Below are positions 41,111-50,352 of a stretch of DNA of 64,000 nucleotides, in pieces. Both the position numbers and the translations under genes were made by a program. Within the stretch, counting starts at the first letter, position 1; each line of letters begins with the position of its first letter. This DNA is from Thalassovita sp. (GTDB taxonomy: Bacteria; Pseudomonadota; Alphaproteobacteria; Rhodobacterales; Rhodobacteraceae): NCBI GenBank assembly GCA_029212905.1, contig JARGPB010000015.1, positions 1 through 64,000 of the forward strand, written 5' to 3'. The notes beneath the pieces are model-generated. The model was not told the DNA's origin. It made no database searches and worked only from the letters and a program-made list of their open reading frames with translations.

Positions 41111-43243
41111 TTAACCTGCTTGCGAACTCAGCCGCGATGGATCCCGATGGCGCTGAACAGCGGCAACATCGCTTTCCGCCTCCAGAGCTGAAACAACAGA
41201 ATGCAAATGTTCGGCGTCCCGCAATTCGACATCAATCAACAGTCGAAAGAAATCCGGTTTGCGATCAACAAAATGTAAGTCCGAGATATTGGCCTTCTGC
41301 TCTCCGATCAATGTGCAAATCCGTCCCATGACGCCCGCATCATTGCCGATGGTCAGCTCCAGCGTTGCCGTGTGCACGGCCGGATGCTTGCCCGCATGCC
41401 AGTGCAGGTCCATCCAACGCTCGGGCTGGTCTTCGTATGCGGTCAGCGCTTCGCAGTCGATGGCATGGACGACCACGCCTTTGCCGCGATAGGTGATGCC
41501 CACGATACGCTCTCCTGGCAGTGGCTGGCAGCACTTTGCCAGATCAAAGCGTTGATCTGATGACAGACCGACAACCGCCCGATGCGGTTCGACCTCTTCC
41601 CCCTCCCGCGAGCTAAGCTCGGGGTAAACCGCATGGATGACTTCGCGGGCGGTCAGCTCGGCGCTGCCGAGGCGCGCCAGCAATTCATCCCGCCCTTCGA
41701 TTCGCAAATGCCGAGCAGCGGTATCCAGTGCCTTGTCTGTCGATTTCTTCCCGACATGTTCAAATGCCGAACGCGCCAGTTCCCGGCCCAGCTTGATAAA
41801 GCGTTCCCGGTCTACTGCGCGCAATGCTCTGCGGATGGCGGACTTCGCCTTGCCAGTGGTTGCAATCTCCAACCAGGTTCCCTGAGGGGTCTGGCCCTCA
41901 GCCGTGATGATTTCAACCGACTGGCCGTTTTTCACACGTGTCCACAAAGGCACGCGCATCCCGTCTACCTTGGCGCCAACGCAGGCATTGCCGATCCGGG
42001 TGTGGATCGCATAGGCAAAATCAATCGGCGTCGCGCCCTTGGGCAATTTGACCACTTCACCTTTGGGGGTAAAGCAGAACACCTTGTCCGAGTACATCTC
42101 CAGCTTTACCGCTTCCATGAACTCGTCATGGTCTTCTTCTCCGCCCATCTGCTCGGTCAGGTTGGCGATCCACTTTGCCGGATCTACGGCAAAGGGGTTC
42201 TGGCTGCGGACACCATCACGATAAGACCAGTGCGCCGCCACACCGGTTTCGGCCACGTCATGCATTTGACGGGTGCGAATTTGCACCTCGACCCGTTTGC
42301 CGTCGCGCCCAGACACCGAAGTATGAATCGAGCGATAGCCATTCGATTTGGGCTGGCTGATGTAATCCTTGAATCGGCCCGGAACGGCGCGCCAACGTTG
42401 GTGGATCACCCCCAGCGCCCGATAGGCGTCCATTTCCGAGTCGGTAATCACCCGAAATCCATAGATGTCGGACAGGCGGGAAAATCCCATGCCTTTTTCT
42501 TCCATCTTACGCCAGATCGAATAAGGCTTCTTGGCGCGGCCAAAGACCTGAGCCTCGATCCCGGCTTCTTCCAGCTCGTGCCGCATATCGCCGGTAATCC
42601 GATGGATCACATCACCGGTTTCCTTTTGCAGCATCACAAAGCGGCGCATGATGCTGGCGCGCCCCTCGGGATTCAGCACCTTAAAGGCCAGATCCTCCAG
42701 TTCTTCGCGCATCCACTGCATACCCATCCGGCCGGCCAGCGGAGCGAAGATGTCCATGGTTTCGCGGGCTTTTTGGACCTGCTTATCCGGGCGCATGGCC
42801 TTGATCGTGCGCATGTTGTGCAGACGATCGGCCAGCTTGACCAGGATCACCCGCAGGTCCTTGGACATGGCCATGAACAGTTTGCGAAAGTTCTCGGCCT
42901 GCTTGGTTTCTGAACTGGAAAGCTGGAGGTTGGTCAGCTTGGTCACACCATCGACCAGTTCAGCGACGTCCTTGCCAAACCGCTTATCCACCTCGGAATA
43001 AGAGGCTTTGGTGTCTTCAATGGTGTCGTGCAGTAGGGCGGTGATGATGGTCGCATCGTCTAGCCGCTGTTCCGTCAGAATCGCGGCGACGGCAACGGGG
43101 TGGCTGAAGTAGGGCTCGCCAGAGTGGCGGAACTGCCCTTCATGCATCAGGCGGCCATAGTCATAGGCCGCCCGGATCAGCTGTTCATTCGTTTTTGGGT
43201 TATAGTTGCGGACCAGTGCGATCAGATCATCAACCGCGATCAT
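41111..43243 (-). CDS. rsh: Bifunctional (p)ppGpp synthetase/hydrolase
   Basis: Stringent-response enzyme of the RelA/SpoT homologue family. The 710-residue chain has an HD hydrolase domain (YFSHPVAVAAIL, LLHDTIEDT), a synthetase domain (GRAKKPYSIWRKM, SDIYGFRVI, GYRSIHTSV, VEVQIRT), a TGS domain (VFCFTPKGEVVKLPKGA) and a C-terminal ACT domain. Both catalytic sites look intact, as expected where a single Rsh protein serves the cell. GCGGGAAAT precedes the ATG, and rpoZ is 31 bp upstream. Confidence 0.96.
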   Translation of the reverse strand: MIAVDDLIALVRNYNPKTNEQLIRAAYDYGRLMHEGQFRHSGEPYFSHPVAVAAILTEQRLDDATIITALLHDTIEDTKASYSEVDKRFGKDVAELVDGVTKLTNLQLSSSETKQAENFRKLFMAMSKDLRVILVKLADRLHNMRTIKAMRPDKQVQKARETMDIFAPLAGRMGMQWMREELEDLAFKVLNPEGRASIMRRFVMLQKETGDVIHRITGDMRHELEEAGIEAQVFGRAKKPYSIWRKMEEKGMGFSRLSDIYGFRVITDSEMDAYRALGVIHQRWRAVPGRFKDYISQPKSNGYRSIHTSVSGRDGKRVEVQIRTRQMHDVAETGVAAHWSYRDGVRSQNPFAVDPAKWIANLTEQMGGEEDHDEFMEAVKLEMYSDKVFCFTPKGEVVKLPKGATPIDFAYAIHTRIGNACVGAKVDGMRVPLWTRVKNGQSVEIITAEGQTPQGTWLEIATTGKAKSAIRRALRAVDRERFIKLGRELARSAFEHVGKKSTDKALDTAARHLRIEGRDELLARLGSAELTAREVIHAVYPELSSREGEEVEPHRAVVGLSSDQRFDLAKCCQPLPGERIVGITYRGKGVVVHAIDCEALTAYEDQPERWMDLHWHAGKHPAVHTATLELTIGNDAGVMGRICTLIGEQKANISDLHFVDRKPDFFRLLIDVELRDAEHLHSVVSALEAESDVAAVQRHRDPSRLSSQAG

Positions 43244-43274
43244 ATTTCCCGCTTCCCGTGATAGAGGCGCTGCC

Positions 43275-43634
43275 TCAGCCCTGACCCTGTGCTTCCATCA
43301 ACTGGCGCAGCAGCATTTCTTCGGACATATCGTCCTCGGCGGGTTTGTCCGCAGGTTCGCCACCGCCCATCAACAGGGCCATGTTGTCGTCCTCGGGCAT
43401 ATCGACTTCGATCTGTGTCTGGTTGTTCTCAATCAGACGTTCGCGCAGCTCGTCGGCCGATTGGGTTTCCTCTGCGATTTCACGCAGGGCGACAACCGGG
43501 TTTTTGTCGTTGTCACGATCTACAGTGATCGGAGCGCCGGCCGACACTTCGCGCGCACGATGGGCGGCAAGCATCACCAGTTCGAACCGGTTCGGGACCT
43601 TGTCTACGCAGTCTTCAACGGTAACGCGGGCCAT
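43275..43634 (-). CDS. rpoZ: RNA polymerase omega subunit
   Basis: Small subunit that helps assemble and stabilise RNA polymerase. The 119-residue protein begins MARVTVEDCVDKVPNRFELV, with AAHRAREVSAGAPITVDRDNDKNPVVALREIAEE as the family core (read in two parts), and ends in an acidic tail. The ATG at 43634 fits the family; the longer frame is not supported. Linkage with rsh is widely conserved. Confidence 0.96.
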   Translation of the reverse strand: MARVTVEDCVDKVPNRFELVMLAAHRAREVSAGAPITVDRDNDKNPVVALREIAEETQSADELRERLIENNQTQIEVDMPEDDNMALLMGGGEPADKPAEDDMSEEMLLRQLMEAQGQG

Positions 43635-43712
43635 TGGGGCACTCCAGTCATAGGGGTAGGGTATCTGAAAGGCGGTTTCTATGTGGAAAAATAGGGATTG
43701 ACAACCCAATAT

Positions 43713-44279
43713 TCAAACCGGCCGAACCTCTTTTATTGCGTCCTCGCTCAGAGCGGCACAGAATTGCCGAACGCTCTGCCCCAAAACCGGATGATGCCAG
43801 TCCGGTGCCACATCCATCATCGGTACCAAGACGAACGCCCGCTCGTGCATACGTGGATGCGGTAAGATCAGCTCTTTGGGGGCGTCCTGCTGTTGTCGTT
43901 CTGGGGGTAAGTTATGCCAGAGTTCAAAGCCCGCGACATCGGGCAAAACCCTTTGACCATAGGCGACCAGGTCAATATCCACCGTCCGCGCTGCCCAGCG
44001 CCTGTTTCGCTCTCGGCCCAGCCCGGCCTCGACCTGATGCAGGACCGTCAGCAGATCGGTGGGCGCCAAATCTGTCTGCACCACAACCACCGCATTCACA
44101 TAGTCAGGCCCTGCCCCCACCGGGAAGCATGGCGTGTGGAAAAATCGGCTTTGTCGCAGGACAATAACTCCTTTTAACGCCAAACTTTCCAGCGCCATGC
44201 CCAGAAGTTCGGCTGGCGCAACGTTTTCGAAGGTCTGATTCGATCCAAGCGCCAGCACGATCTCTTGATCAATTTTCAT
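43713..44279 (-). CDS. folK: 2-amino-4-hydroxy-6-hydroxymethyldihydropteridine pyrophosphokinase
   Basis: Folate-pathway kinase transferring pyrophosphate to hydroxymethyl-dihydropterin. The 188-residue protein has LALGSNQ near the start, NAVVVVQTDL, RWAARTVDIDLVAYG (the metal-binding DxD region) and LPHPRMHERAFVLVPM. It is 78 bp upstream of rpoZ in the same direction. Confidence 0.94.
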   Translation of the reverse strand: MKIDQEIVLALGSNQTFENVAPAELLGMALESLALKGVIVLRQSRFFHTPCFPVGAGPDYVNAVVVVQTDLAPTDLLTVLHQVEAGLGRERNRRWAARTVDIDLVAYGQRVLPDVAGFELWHNLPPERQQQDAPKELILPHPRMHERAFVLVPMMDVAPDWHHPVLGQSVRQFCAALSEDAIKEVRPV

Positions 44280-44418
44280 GGCAACCCTATCCTTTCGAGC
44301 GTGCTAACCCACTTGCGCACTGTTTCCGATAGACCTAATTCTTCTCAGATCCGCGCTGTTCTTATTTACACTCACTCACGGACGAATTGGCACGGTAATA
44401 CATTGGAAGGGAATTTTA

Positions 44419-44988
44419 ATGTTCTACAAAGACGAACGGCTGGCGCTGTTCATCGACGGCTCGAATTTATATGCCGCTGCCAAAGCCCTTGGGTTTGACA
44501 TCGACTACAAGCTTCTACGTCAAGAATTTATGCGCCGGGGCAAACTCCTGCGGGCCTTTTATTACACTGCCCTGCTGGAAAATGATGAATATTCGCCCAT
44601 CCGCCCATTGGTGGATTGGCTACACTACAACGGCTTCACCATGGTGACCAAACCCGCCAAGGAATATACCGACAGCCAGGGCCGCCGCAAAGTCAAAGGC
44701 AACATGGATATCGAACTGACCGTAGACGCCATGGAACTGGCCCCGCGCGTCGATCATATCGTGCTGTTTTCCGGCGACGGAGATTTCCGCCCTCTAGTCG
44801 AAAGCCTTCAGCGTCAGGGTGTGCGTGTGTCTGTGGTCTCGACGATCCGCAGCCAACCTCCGATGATCGCTGACGAGCTGCGCCGCCAGGCGGATAACTT
44901 CATCGAGCTGGACGAGCTGAAAGACGTGATTGGCCGACCTCCGCGTGAGGTGCCAATCGAACGTGAAGGCGTCTATACGCCTAGCTAA
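44419..44988 (+). CDS. NYN-domain (LabA/DUF88-type) protein
   Basis: PIN-like ribonuclease fold protein of 189 residues. The NYN hallmarks are LFIDGSNLYAAAKAL, KGNMDIELTVDAM and IVLFSGDGDFRPLVESL, with the four acidic residues expected for metal binding. Such proteins are thought to act on RNA, but the target here is unknown. GGAAGGG precedes the ATG, and a strong terminator follows, so the gene is monocistronic. Confidence 0.9.
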   Translation: MFYKDERLALFIDGSNLYAAAKALGFDIDYKLLRQEFMRRGKLLRAFYYTALLENDEYSPIRPLVDWLHYNGFTMVTKPAKEYTDSQGRRKVKGNMDIELTVDAMELAPRVDHIVLFSGDGDFRPLVESLQRQGVRVSVVSTIRSQPPMIADELRRQADNFIELDELKDVIGRPPREVPIEREGVYTPS

Positions 44989-44991
44989 TCC

Positions 44992-45023
44992 AAAAGGCCG
45001 GGGCCGCAATGCCCCGGCCTTTT
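44992..45023. terminator. Two-way intrinsic terminator
   Basis: A perfect 13-bp stem, AAAAGGCCGGGGC (44992-45004) with its complement (45011-45023), surrounds a 6-nt loop. A-runs and T-runs at both ends let it terminate the NYN gene and the convergent cytochrome c gene. Confidence 0.93.
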
Positions 45024-45041
45024 GCTATTCGGATTGTCGGC

Positions 45042-45482
45042 CTACTGATCGGACCCCGCGTTGATACGGTTATGAGTATCAATCACCCGTTTTGGCCACG
45101 TGCTTTTGATATAGGCCAGCACCACGGCGATTTCCTGATCGCTTAGCACCTCCTGAAACCCAAGCATCCGGGATTTGTACCCCTGTCCGACCATCGCTTC
45201 GGTCCCATACTTAGTGGTCAGAAATAATTGGCGATCCGGGTGGTGCCAAGTATGCCCCGTTTCATCATGCGGCGGAGCAGGAAGGTAGCCATCTTCGTCC
45301 CGGCTGCGCCAGTTCGGCTCTCCTTCAAGTGCCACCCCATGGCAACTGGCGCAATTGTCGGCATAGAGGTCCTGACCGATCTCGATTGCTTTGGGGTTGT
45401 CATAGGGAACAAATCCCTCGGCCCAGGCGGCCTGCGCCCCAAGCAACCCAATCGCCAGCCCTGCCAATTGTCTCGGATGCAT
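45042..45482 (-). CDS. Periplasmic monohaem cytochrome c
   Basis: The 146-residue precursor has a signal peptide ending at AQAAWA (about residue 21), one haem site DNCASCHG near residue 45 and a later Met (likely KSRMLGFQ) as axial ligand. The class I cytochrome fold ends in VLSDQEIAVVLAYIKSTWP. The ATG at 45482 is chosen because it begins the signal peptide. Its redox partner is unknown. Confidence 0.9.
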   Translation of the reverse strand: MHPRQLAGLAIGLLGAQAAWAEGFVPYDNPKAIEIGQDLYADNCASCHGVALEGEPNWRSRDEDGYLPAPPHDETGHTWHHPDRQLFLTTKYGTEAMVGQGYKSRMLGFQEVLSDQEIAVVLAYIKSTWPKRVIDTHNRINAGSDQ

Positions 45483-45620
45483 TGCGCGCCCTCCCTGTGC
45501 TCTGTTCGCAGCAAATGACACCACACCATCCATCCGCCAACAAGTCACCCTTGCGTGACCGCAAGGCACTGGACCACGCAGCGCCAAGCGCGTACCTCTG
45601 TGAACAACAGGAGACCCCGC

Positions 45621-46571
45621 ATGACGAAACCACCGCTAACCGTTTACCTTGCCGCACCCCGCGGGTTTTGTGCAGGCGTAGACCGCGCCATCAAGATCGT
45701 CGAAATGGCGATTCAGAAGTGGGGCGCGCCAGTCTATGTGCGGCACGAAATCGTTCACAACAAATACGTTGTCGATGGGCTACGCGACCTGGGGGCTGTC
45801 TTTGTCGAAGAGCTGGAGGATTGCCCCGATGATCGGCCCGTGATCTTCTCGGCCCACGGCGTGCCGAAATCCGTCCCCGCCGAGGCGGCCAAGCGTCAAA
45901 TGATCTATGTCGATGCCACCTGCCCGCTGGTGTCCAAGGTCCATATCGAGGCCGAGCGCCATTCCGAGAACGGACTGCAAATCATCATGATCGGACACAC
46001 CGGCCACCCCGAAACCATTGGCACCATGGGTCAGCTCCCTGATGGCGAGGTCCTGCTGGTCGAAACGGTCGAGGATGTCGCCACCGTGCAGGTCCGCGAC
46101 CCCAATCAGCTGGCCTTTGTGACTCAGACGACGCTGTCGGTCGACGACACCAAAGACATCGTGGCTGCACTTCAGGCACGGTTCCCCGCCATCCAGGGCC
46201 CCCACAAAGAAGACATCTGCTATGCCACCACCAATCGCCAAGAGGCCGTCAAGGCGATGTCCGGCAGGATCGACGCGATGCTAGTGGTCGGCGCGCCGAA
46301 CTCGTCCAATTCCCGTCGGCTGGTCGAGGTCGCCTCGCGCAACGGCTGTGAGTATGCGCAATTGGTACAGCGGGCCTCGGACATTGATTGGCGTGCGCTG
46401 GACGGTATCCGGTCCATCGGGATCACGGCCGGGGCCTCGGCACCAGAGCTGCTGGTGGACGAGGTCATCAACGCCCTACGCGACCGGCACGACGTCACAA
46501 TCGAAGAAATCGAAACCGCAAAAGAGAACGTAGAGTTCAAAGTCCCCCGCGTGCTGCGCGAAACCGTCTGA
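45621..46571 (+). CDS. ispH: 4-hydroxy-3-methylbut-2-enyl diphosphate reductase
   Basis: Last step of the MEP isoprenoid pathway, giving IPP and DMAPP. The 316-residue iron-sulfur protein has the three conserved cysteines in PRGFCAGVDRAI, VDATCPLV and EDICYATTNRQ, plus GAPNSSNSRRLVEVA. AGGAGA precedes the ATG at 45621. It leads a tightly packed plus-strand cluster running to the TRIC-channel gene. Confidence 0.96.
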   Translation: MTKPPLTVYLAAPRGFCAGVDRAIKIVEMAIQKWGAPVYVRHEIVHNKYVVDGLRDLGAVFVEELEDCPDDRPVIFSAHGVPKSVPAEAAKRQMIYVDATCPLVSKVHIEAERHSENGLQIIMIGHTGHPETIGTMGQLPDGEVLLVETVEDVATVQVRDPNQLAFVTQTTLSVDDTKDIVAALQARFPAIQGPHKEDICYATTNRQEAVKAMSGRIDAMLVVGAPNSSNSRRLVEVASRNGCEYAQLVQRASDIDWRALDGIRSIGITAGASAPELLVDEVINALRDRHDVTIEEIETAKENVEFKVPRVLRETV

Positions 46572-46579
46572 GGCCTGAT

Positions 46580-47194
46580 ATGATCTCTTTACAATTTCTG
46601 CTGACCGCTCTGGTCGTTGTCATCGCGCCCGGAACCGGAGTGGTCTACACTCTGGCAATGGGCTTGGGTCAGGGGCCACGCGCCGCCATTATCGCGGCCT
46701 TGGGCTGCACCTTTGGTATCATTCCCGCGATGGCTGCTGCGATCCTGGGGCTGGCTGCGGTGCTACACACCTCTGCACTATTGTTCCAAACCGTGAAATT
46801 CGCGGGTGTTGCATACCTGTTGTGGCTGGCATGGCAGGCAATGCGTTCTGGTGGGGCGCTATCTGTCTCGGGTCAGAGCGCCCGTCAATCCGCACTGACC
46901 ATCGCCCGGCGCGGCATCTTGATCAACGTCCTGAACCCGAAGCTCTCAATCTTCTTTCTCGCGTTGCTGCCGCCATTCCTGTCTGGCACCCCCGAAGCAG
47001 CCACATCCGAAATGCTGACGCTTGGCATGGTTTTCATGGTCATGACATTCGTGATTTTCGCGCTGTACGGTGTCTTTGCAGCATCAGCCCGACGTCTGAT
47101 CCTTTCCAGCGAACGCACCATGCGCTGGCTCAACCGTTCGTTTGCCGCGATCTTCACCCTGTTGGCGGGCCGTCTGGCGCTGGAACGCGCATGA
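46580..47194 (+). CDS. LysE/RhtB-family exporter
   Basis: Inner-membrane amino-acid exporter of 204 residues with about six helices. Family features are VVIAPGTGVVYTLAMGLGQG, VKFAGVAYLLWLAWQAMR and NPKLSIFFLALLPPF. It begins 8 bp after the ispH stop, and its stop overlaps the next start (ATGA). The substrate is unknown. Confidence 0.9.
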   Translation: MISLQFLLTALVVVIAPGTGVVYTLAMGLGQGPRAAIIAALGCTFGIIPAMAAAILGLAAVLHTSALLFQTVKFAGVAYLLWLAWQAMRSGGALSVSGQSARQSALTIARRGILINVLNPKLSIFFLALLPPFLSGTPEAATSEMLTLGMVFMVMTFVIFALYGVFAASARRLILSSERTMRWLNRSFAAIFTLLAGRLALERA

Positions 47195-47784
47195 GCACCG
47201 ATTCCAAGACAATCCGCACCTACGACACCCACGCAGACGAATATGCCCGCGTCACCTTCACGGACAAACCTGACCCATTTCTGCAAGCCTTCATTGATGC
47301 CGTCCCCAAAGGTGGGCGTGTACTGGATCTTGGCTGCGGCCCCGGAACCTTTGCCAATCTGATGGCACAAACAGGGCTGAGTGTTGACGCCACAGACGCC
47401 TCGGCAGAAATGGTCACCCGCGCGGCCCAGCATCCGGGTGTCTCTGCCCAGCAGGCGACATTTGACGATCTGACCGCCCGCAATCTGTACGACGGTATCT
47501 GGGCCAATTTCAGCCTGCTGCACGCCCCGCGCGCCGCCATGCCACACCACTTGGCCGCAATCCACACGGCACTGCGCCCTCATGGGGCCTTTCACCTGGC
47601 CGTTAAAACCGGCGAAGGTGAACACCGCGACCGTTTGGGCCGCTTCTACACCTACTACTCACCCGAAGCATTGACCGCCCTGCTGGAAACGGCTGGCTTC
47701 ACCGTTCAGAAAATCACACCCGGCCGCGACAAAGGTCTGGACGGGTCCTTGTCCGATTGGATATCCGTAGCCTCCCATGCCTGA
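47191..47784 (+). CDS. Class I SAM-dependent methyltransferase
   Basis: The 197-residue protein has the SAM motif RVLDLGCGPGTFANLMA (about residues 42-58), the acidic residue in VDATDASAEM, and FSLLHAPRAAMP as post-motif region. It overlaps the LysE gene by four bases and rnhA by eight. Nothing in the sequence names the substrate. Confidence 0.88.
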   Translation: MSTDSKTIRTYDTHADEYARVTFTDKPDPFLQAFIDAVPKGGRVLDLGCGPGTFANLMAQTGLSVDATDASAEMVTRAAQHPGVSAQQATFDDLTARNLYDGIWANFSLLHAPRAAMPHHLAAIHTALRPHGAFHLAVKTGEGEHRDRLGRFYTYYSPEALTALLETAGFTVQKITPGRDKGLDGSLSDWISVASHA

Positions 47785-48244
47785 TCTCTTTGCATATACC
47801 GACGGAGCTTGCTCCGGTAATCCCGGCCCTGGCGGCTGGGGTGTTCTGCTGCGCGCAATGGAAGGGGACGCAATCGTCAAAGAACGCACCCTATACGGTG
47901 GCGAACCCGACACCACCAACAACCGGATGGAGCTCCTGGCTGCGATCAACGCGCTGGAAGCACTTGCGAAATCCTCGTCCATCACAATCGTCACCGACAG
48001 CGCCTACGTCAAGAATGGCGTCACAGGCTGGATTCATGGCTGGAAACGAAACGGTTGGAAAACCGCCGCCAAAAAACCCGTAAAAAACGTCGAGCTCTGG
48101 CAGCGTCTGGACGAGGCCCAGGCCCGTCACAGTGTCACATGGGAATGGGTCAAAGGTCATGCAGGCCATCCTGAAAACGAACGCGCCGATGAACTCGCCC
48201 GCGCGGGCATGGCGCCGTTCAAACCCACAAAGGCGCGGTCGTGA
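47777..48244 (+). CDS. rnhA: Ribonuclease HI
   Basis: Cleaves RNA in RNA-DNA hybrids. The 155-residue protein has the catalytic acids in YTDGACSGNPGPGG, NNRMELLAAI, VTDSAYVKNG and NERADELARAG, so the DEDD set is complete. It overlaps the methyltransferase gene at its start and the TRIC gene (GTGA) at its end. Confidence 0.96.
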   Translation: MPDLFAYTDGACSGNPGPGGWGVLLRAMEGDAIVKERTLYGGEPDTTNNRMELLAAINALEALAKSSSITIVTDSAYVKNGVTGWIHGWKRNGWKTAAKKPVKNVELWQRLDEAQARHSVTWEWVKGHAGHPENERADELARAGMAPFKPTKARS

Positions 48245-48864
48245 CCCCGCTGGGGTTGCTGGATTTCGCCTCGGTCGCCGTTTTCGCACTGACCGGGGCG
48301 CTCGTCGCCTCGCGCGCTCAGCTGGATCTGGTCGGCTTCGCGTTCATCGCCTGCCTAACCGCCGTCGGTGGCGGCACCCTGCGCGACCTGCTGCTGGACC
48401 GAAACCCAATTTTCTGGATCGCCCAGCCTGCCTATATCGGCGTGGCTGCTGGCGCGGCTCTGTTGGTATTCTTCACCGCCCACCTGCTGGAATCGCGCTA
48501 CCGAACCCTGCTGTGGCTTGACAGCCTTGCGCTGGCCGTGGCCGTTCCAGCCGGGGTCGGCCTTGCGCTCAGCCAAGCACAGCCAGCGCCCATCGTGCTG
48601 ATCATGGGCATCATTACGGGCAGCTTCGGCGGCCTGATGCGCGACGTCGTCTGCAACGAGGTCCCCCTGATACTGAAACAAGGGGAACTCTACGTCACAG
48701 CCGCCTTCGCAGGATCGGCCGCAGCGCTCGTGGTGCAATATTTCGGCCATAGCCCCACACTTAGCCTCGCGACCTGCGCGCTCTGCACCTGGGCGCTCCG
48801 CGCGGGGTCGCTTGCCTTCGGATGGCGCCTACCCGTCTACAAAAGCCGCCCACCAAAACAATAG
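48241..48864 (+). CDS. TRIC-type cation channel family protein
   Basis: Membrane protein of 207 residues with two repeats of the UPF0126/TRIC glycine motif (FALTGALVASRAQLD, GGGTLRDLLL; then GIITGSFGGLMRDVVCNEVPL) and about seven helices. Bacterial members resemble trimeric intracellular cation channels, though their physiological role is unclear. The GTG start overlaps the rnhA stop. Confidence 0.9.
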   Translation: MTPLGLLDFASVAVFALTGALVASRAQLDLVGFAFIACLTAVGGGTLRDLLLDRNPIFWIAQPAYIGVAAGAALLVFFTAHLLESRYRTLLWLDSLALAVAVPAGVGLALSQAQPAPIVLIMGIITGSFGGLMRDVVCNEVPLILKQGELYVTAAFAGSAAALVVQYFGHSPTLSLATCALCTWALRAGSLAFGWRLPVYKSRPPKQ

Positions 48865-48873
48865 CGCCCGCGC

Positions 48874-48895
48874 TTTCATCTTGCCAAAAATACTC
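48874..48895 (-). repeat. 22-bp dispersed repeat, copy 3
   Basis: Exact copy, in inverted orientation, of the repeat at 9880-9901. It lies between the convergent TRIC-channel and GlsB/YeaQ-like genes. Confidence 0.8.
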
Positions 48896-48913
48896 ACTGC
48901 GCGACCTTGCCGG

Positions 48914-49150
48914 TCACTTCTTCACATATGTCTGCCACAGCCAAATAAGCAGCAACGACCCAAGCACAGCCCCCACCAATCCCGCAGCCATACCCATCAC
49001 GCCCAGCAAGAACCGCAACACAAGCCCACCAACCAAAGCACCGGCCATCCCGATAACGACGGTTGTGATAATATCCGTTTCCAGCTTCATCATACGCGTC
49101 GCCAGGAAACCGGCGGCCGCTCCGATAATCACTAACCAAATAACACCCAT
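48914..49150 (-). CDS. GlsB/YeaQ/YmgE-family membrane protein
   Basis: The 78-residue protein has three hydrophobic, glycine-rich helices (LVIIGAAAGFLATRMM; IGMAGALVGGLVLRFLLG; AGLVGAVLGSLLLIWLW), the layout of the transglycosylase-associated protein family linked to stress responses. GGAGGCTGAC precedes the ATG. It lies 9 bp after a related small gene. Confidence 0.88.
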   Translation of the reverse strand: MGVIWLVIIGAAAGFLATRMMKLETDIITTVVIGMAGALVGGLVLRFLLGVMGMAAGLVGAVLGSLLLIWLWQTYVKK

Positions 49151-49159
49151 GTCAGCCTC

Positions 49160-49396
49160 CTATTTCCGAAAATGCGTGGGCACGATGATCAACGCACCGA
49201 TTGAGGACAAAATCGCGTCGCCCCCAGCGCTGCTGAACTTTATCCCAAACATGATCCGCACAAAGTAAAACAGAAATGCGCCACCGATGCAGATAATAAT
49301 CGAGGGCAAATATCCGTTCCGTGTGAACCCGGTCTTTTCAGACATATAGCCCACGATACCTGCGATCACGACTGTGCCAATCAGTGTCGGGAACAT
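49160..49396 (-). CDS. Second small GlsB-like membrane protein
   Basis: The 78-residue protein has three hydrophobic segments and the pattern IGTVVIAGIVGYMSEKTGF ... PSIIICIGGAFLFYFV, a divergent form of the transglycosylase-associated family. GGAGAA precedes the ATG. It and the previous gene form a two-gene unit, which suggests tandem duplication followed by divergence. Confidence 0.75.
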   Translation of the reverse strand: MFPTLIGTVVIAGIVGYMSEKTGFTRNGYLPSIIICIGGAFLFYFVRIMFGIKFSSAGGDAILSSIGALIIVPTHFRK

Positions 49397-49408
49397 TGTT
49401 TTCTCCGG

Positions 49409-50314
49409 TTACAGGCGGGCACCCTTTGACACGGGCATCCCACGCAGGAATTCCTGCGTATCCTGCGCGCCCTTCCCGGCCCGTTGCAAGCGCAAAAGCT
49501 GTACCGCCCCTGTCCCGCAGGCCACTGTCAGCGTGTCATCCAGCACCTCACCCGGTTGCCCAGCGCCGTCGGCCAAACGCGAGCCAAGTAGCTTCAGCCG
49601 CACACCATCAACCTCGATCCAGGCGCCAGGAAAGGGCGACAGGCCTCTAATCTTGCGGTCGATTTCTTCTGCCGGAGCAGTCCAGTCCACAGCGGCCTCG
49701 GCCTTGTCGATCTTGTGGGCATAGGTCACGCCGTCCTCTGGCTGAGCCTCTGCCTTCAGGTCGTCCAACCGCTCCAAGGCCTGAGCAATCAACACCGCGC
49801 CCATGCCGGACAGGCGATCATGCAGCTGGGCGGTCGTTTCCTCGGGGCCGATCGCAGTGACGTCCCGCAACAAGACTGGCCCCGTATCCAGCCCAGCCTC
49901 CATCTGCATGATGCACACGCCGGTTTCCGCGTCCCCGGCCATGATCGCCCGGTGGATCGGCGCTGCCCCGCGCCAGCGCGGCAGCAGGCTGGCATGAATA
50001 TTCAGGCAGCCTCGTGCGGGCGTATCCAGCACCGCTTGCGGCAGGATCAGCCCATACGCCACCACCACGGCCACGTCTGCGCCTAACGCAGCAAACTCCG
50101 TCTGCATCTCGGCTGTTTTCAGCGACACAGGATGGCGGACATCCAGCCCCAGCTCTTGGGCGCGCGCATGGACCGGCGTTGGCCGATCCTTCTTGCCACG
50201 CCCCGCCGGGCGCGGAGGCTGGCAATACACGGCCGCGATATCGTGCCCCGCTGCCACCAGCGCCTCAAGCACCGGCACCGAGAACTCTGGCGTTCCCATG
50301 AAAACGATCCGCAT
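49409..50314 (-). CDS. fmt: Methionyl-tRNA formyltransferase
   Basis: Formylates initiator Met-tRNA. The 301-residue protein begins MRIVFMGTPEFSVPVL and has the catalytic region LNIHASLLPRWRGAAPIHRA with MQMEAGLDTGPVL, followed by the C-terminal OB-fold domain. The ATG at 50314 follows GGGGACAG. It is the third gene of a def - def-like - fmt unit. Confidence 0.96.
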   Translation of the reverse strand: MRIVFMGTPEFSVPVLEALVAAGHDIAAVYCQPPRPAGRGKKDRPTPVHARAQELGLDVRHPVSLKTAEMQTEFAALGADVAVVVAYGLILPQAVLDTPARGCLNIHASLLPRWRGAAPIHRAIMAGDAETGVCIMQMEAGLDTGPVLLRDVTAIGPEETTAQLHDRLSGMGAVLIAQALERLDDLKAEAQPEDGVTYAHKIDKAEAAVDWTAPAEEIDRKIRGLSPFPGAWIEVDGVRLKLLGSRLADGAGQPGEVLDDTLTVACGTGAVQLLRLQRAGKGAQDTQEFLRGMPVSKGARL

Positions 50315-50352
50315 ATTCTGTCCCCTCATGCGTCTGCCAGTCTGCGCCAATC

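Noticed and set aside
41582..42913. 443-codon open frame antisense to rsh
   Set aside because: Entirely inside the conserved rsh coding sequence; no ribosome binding site and no recognisable family.
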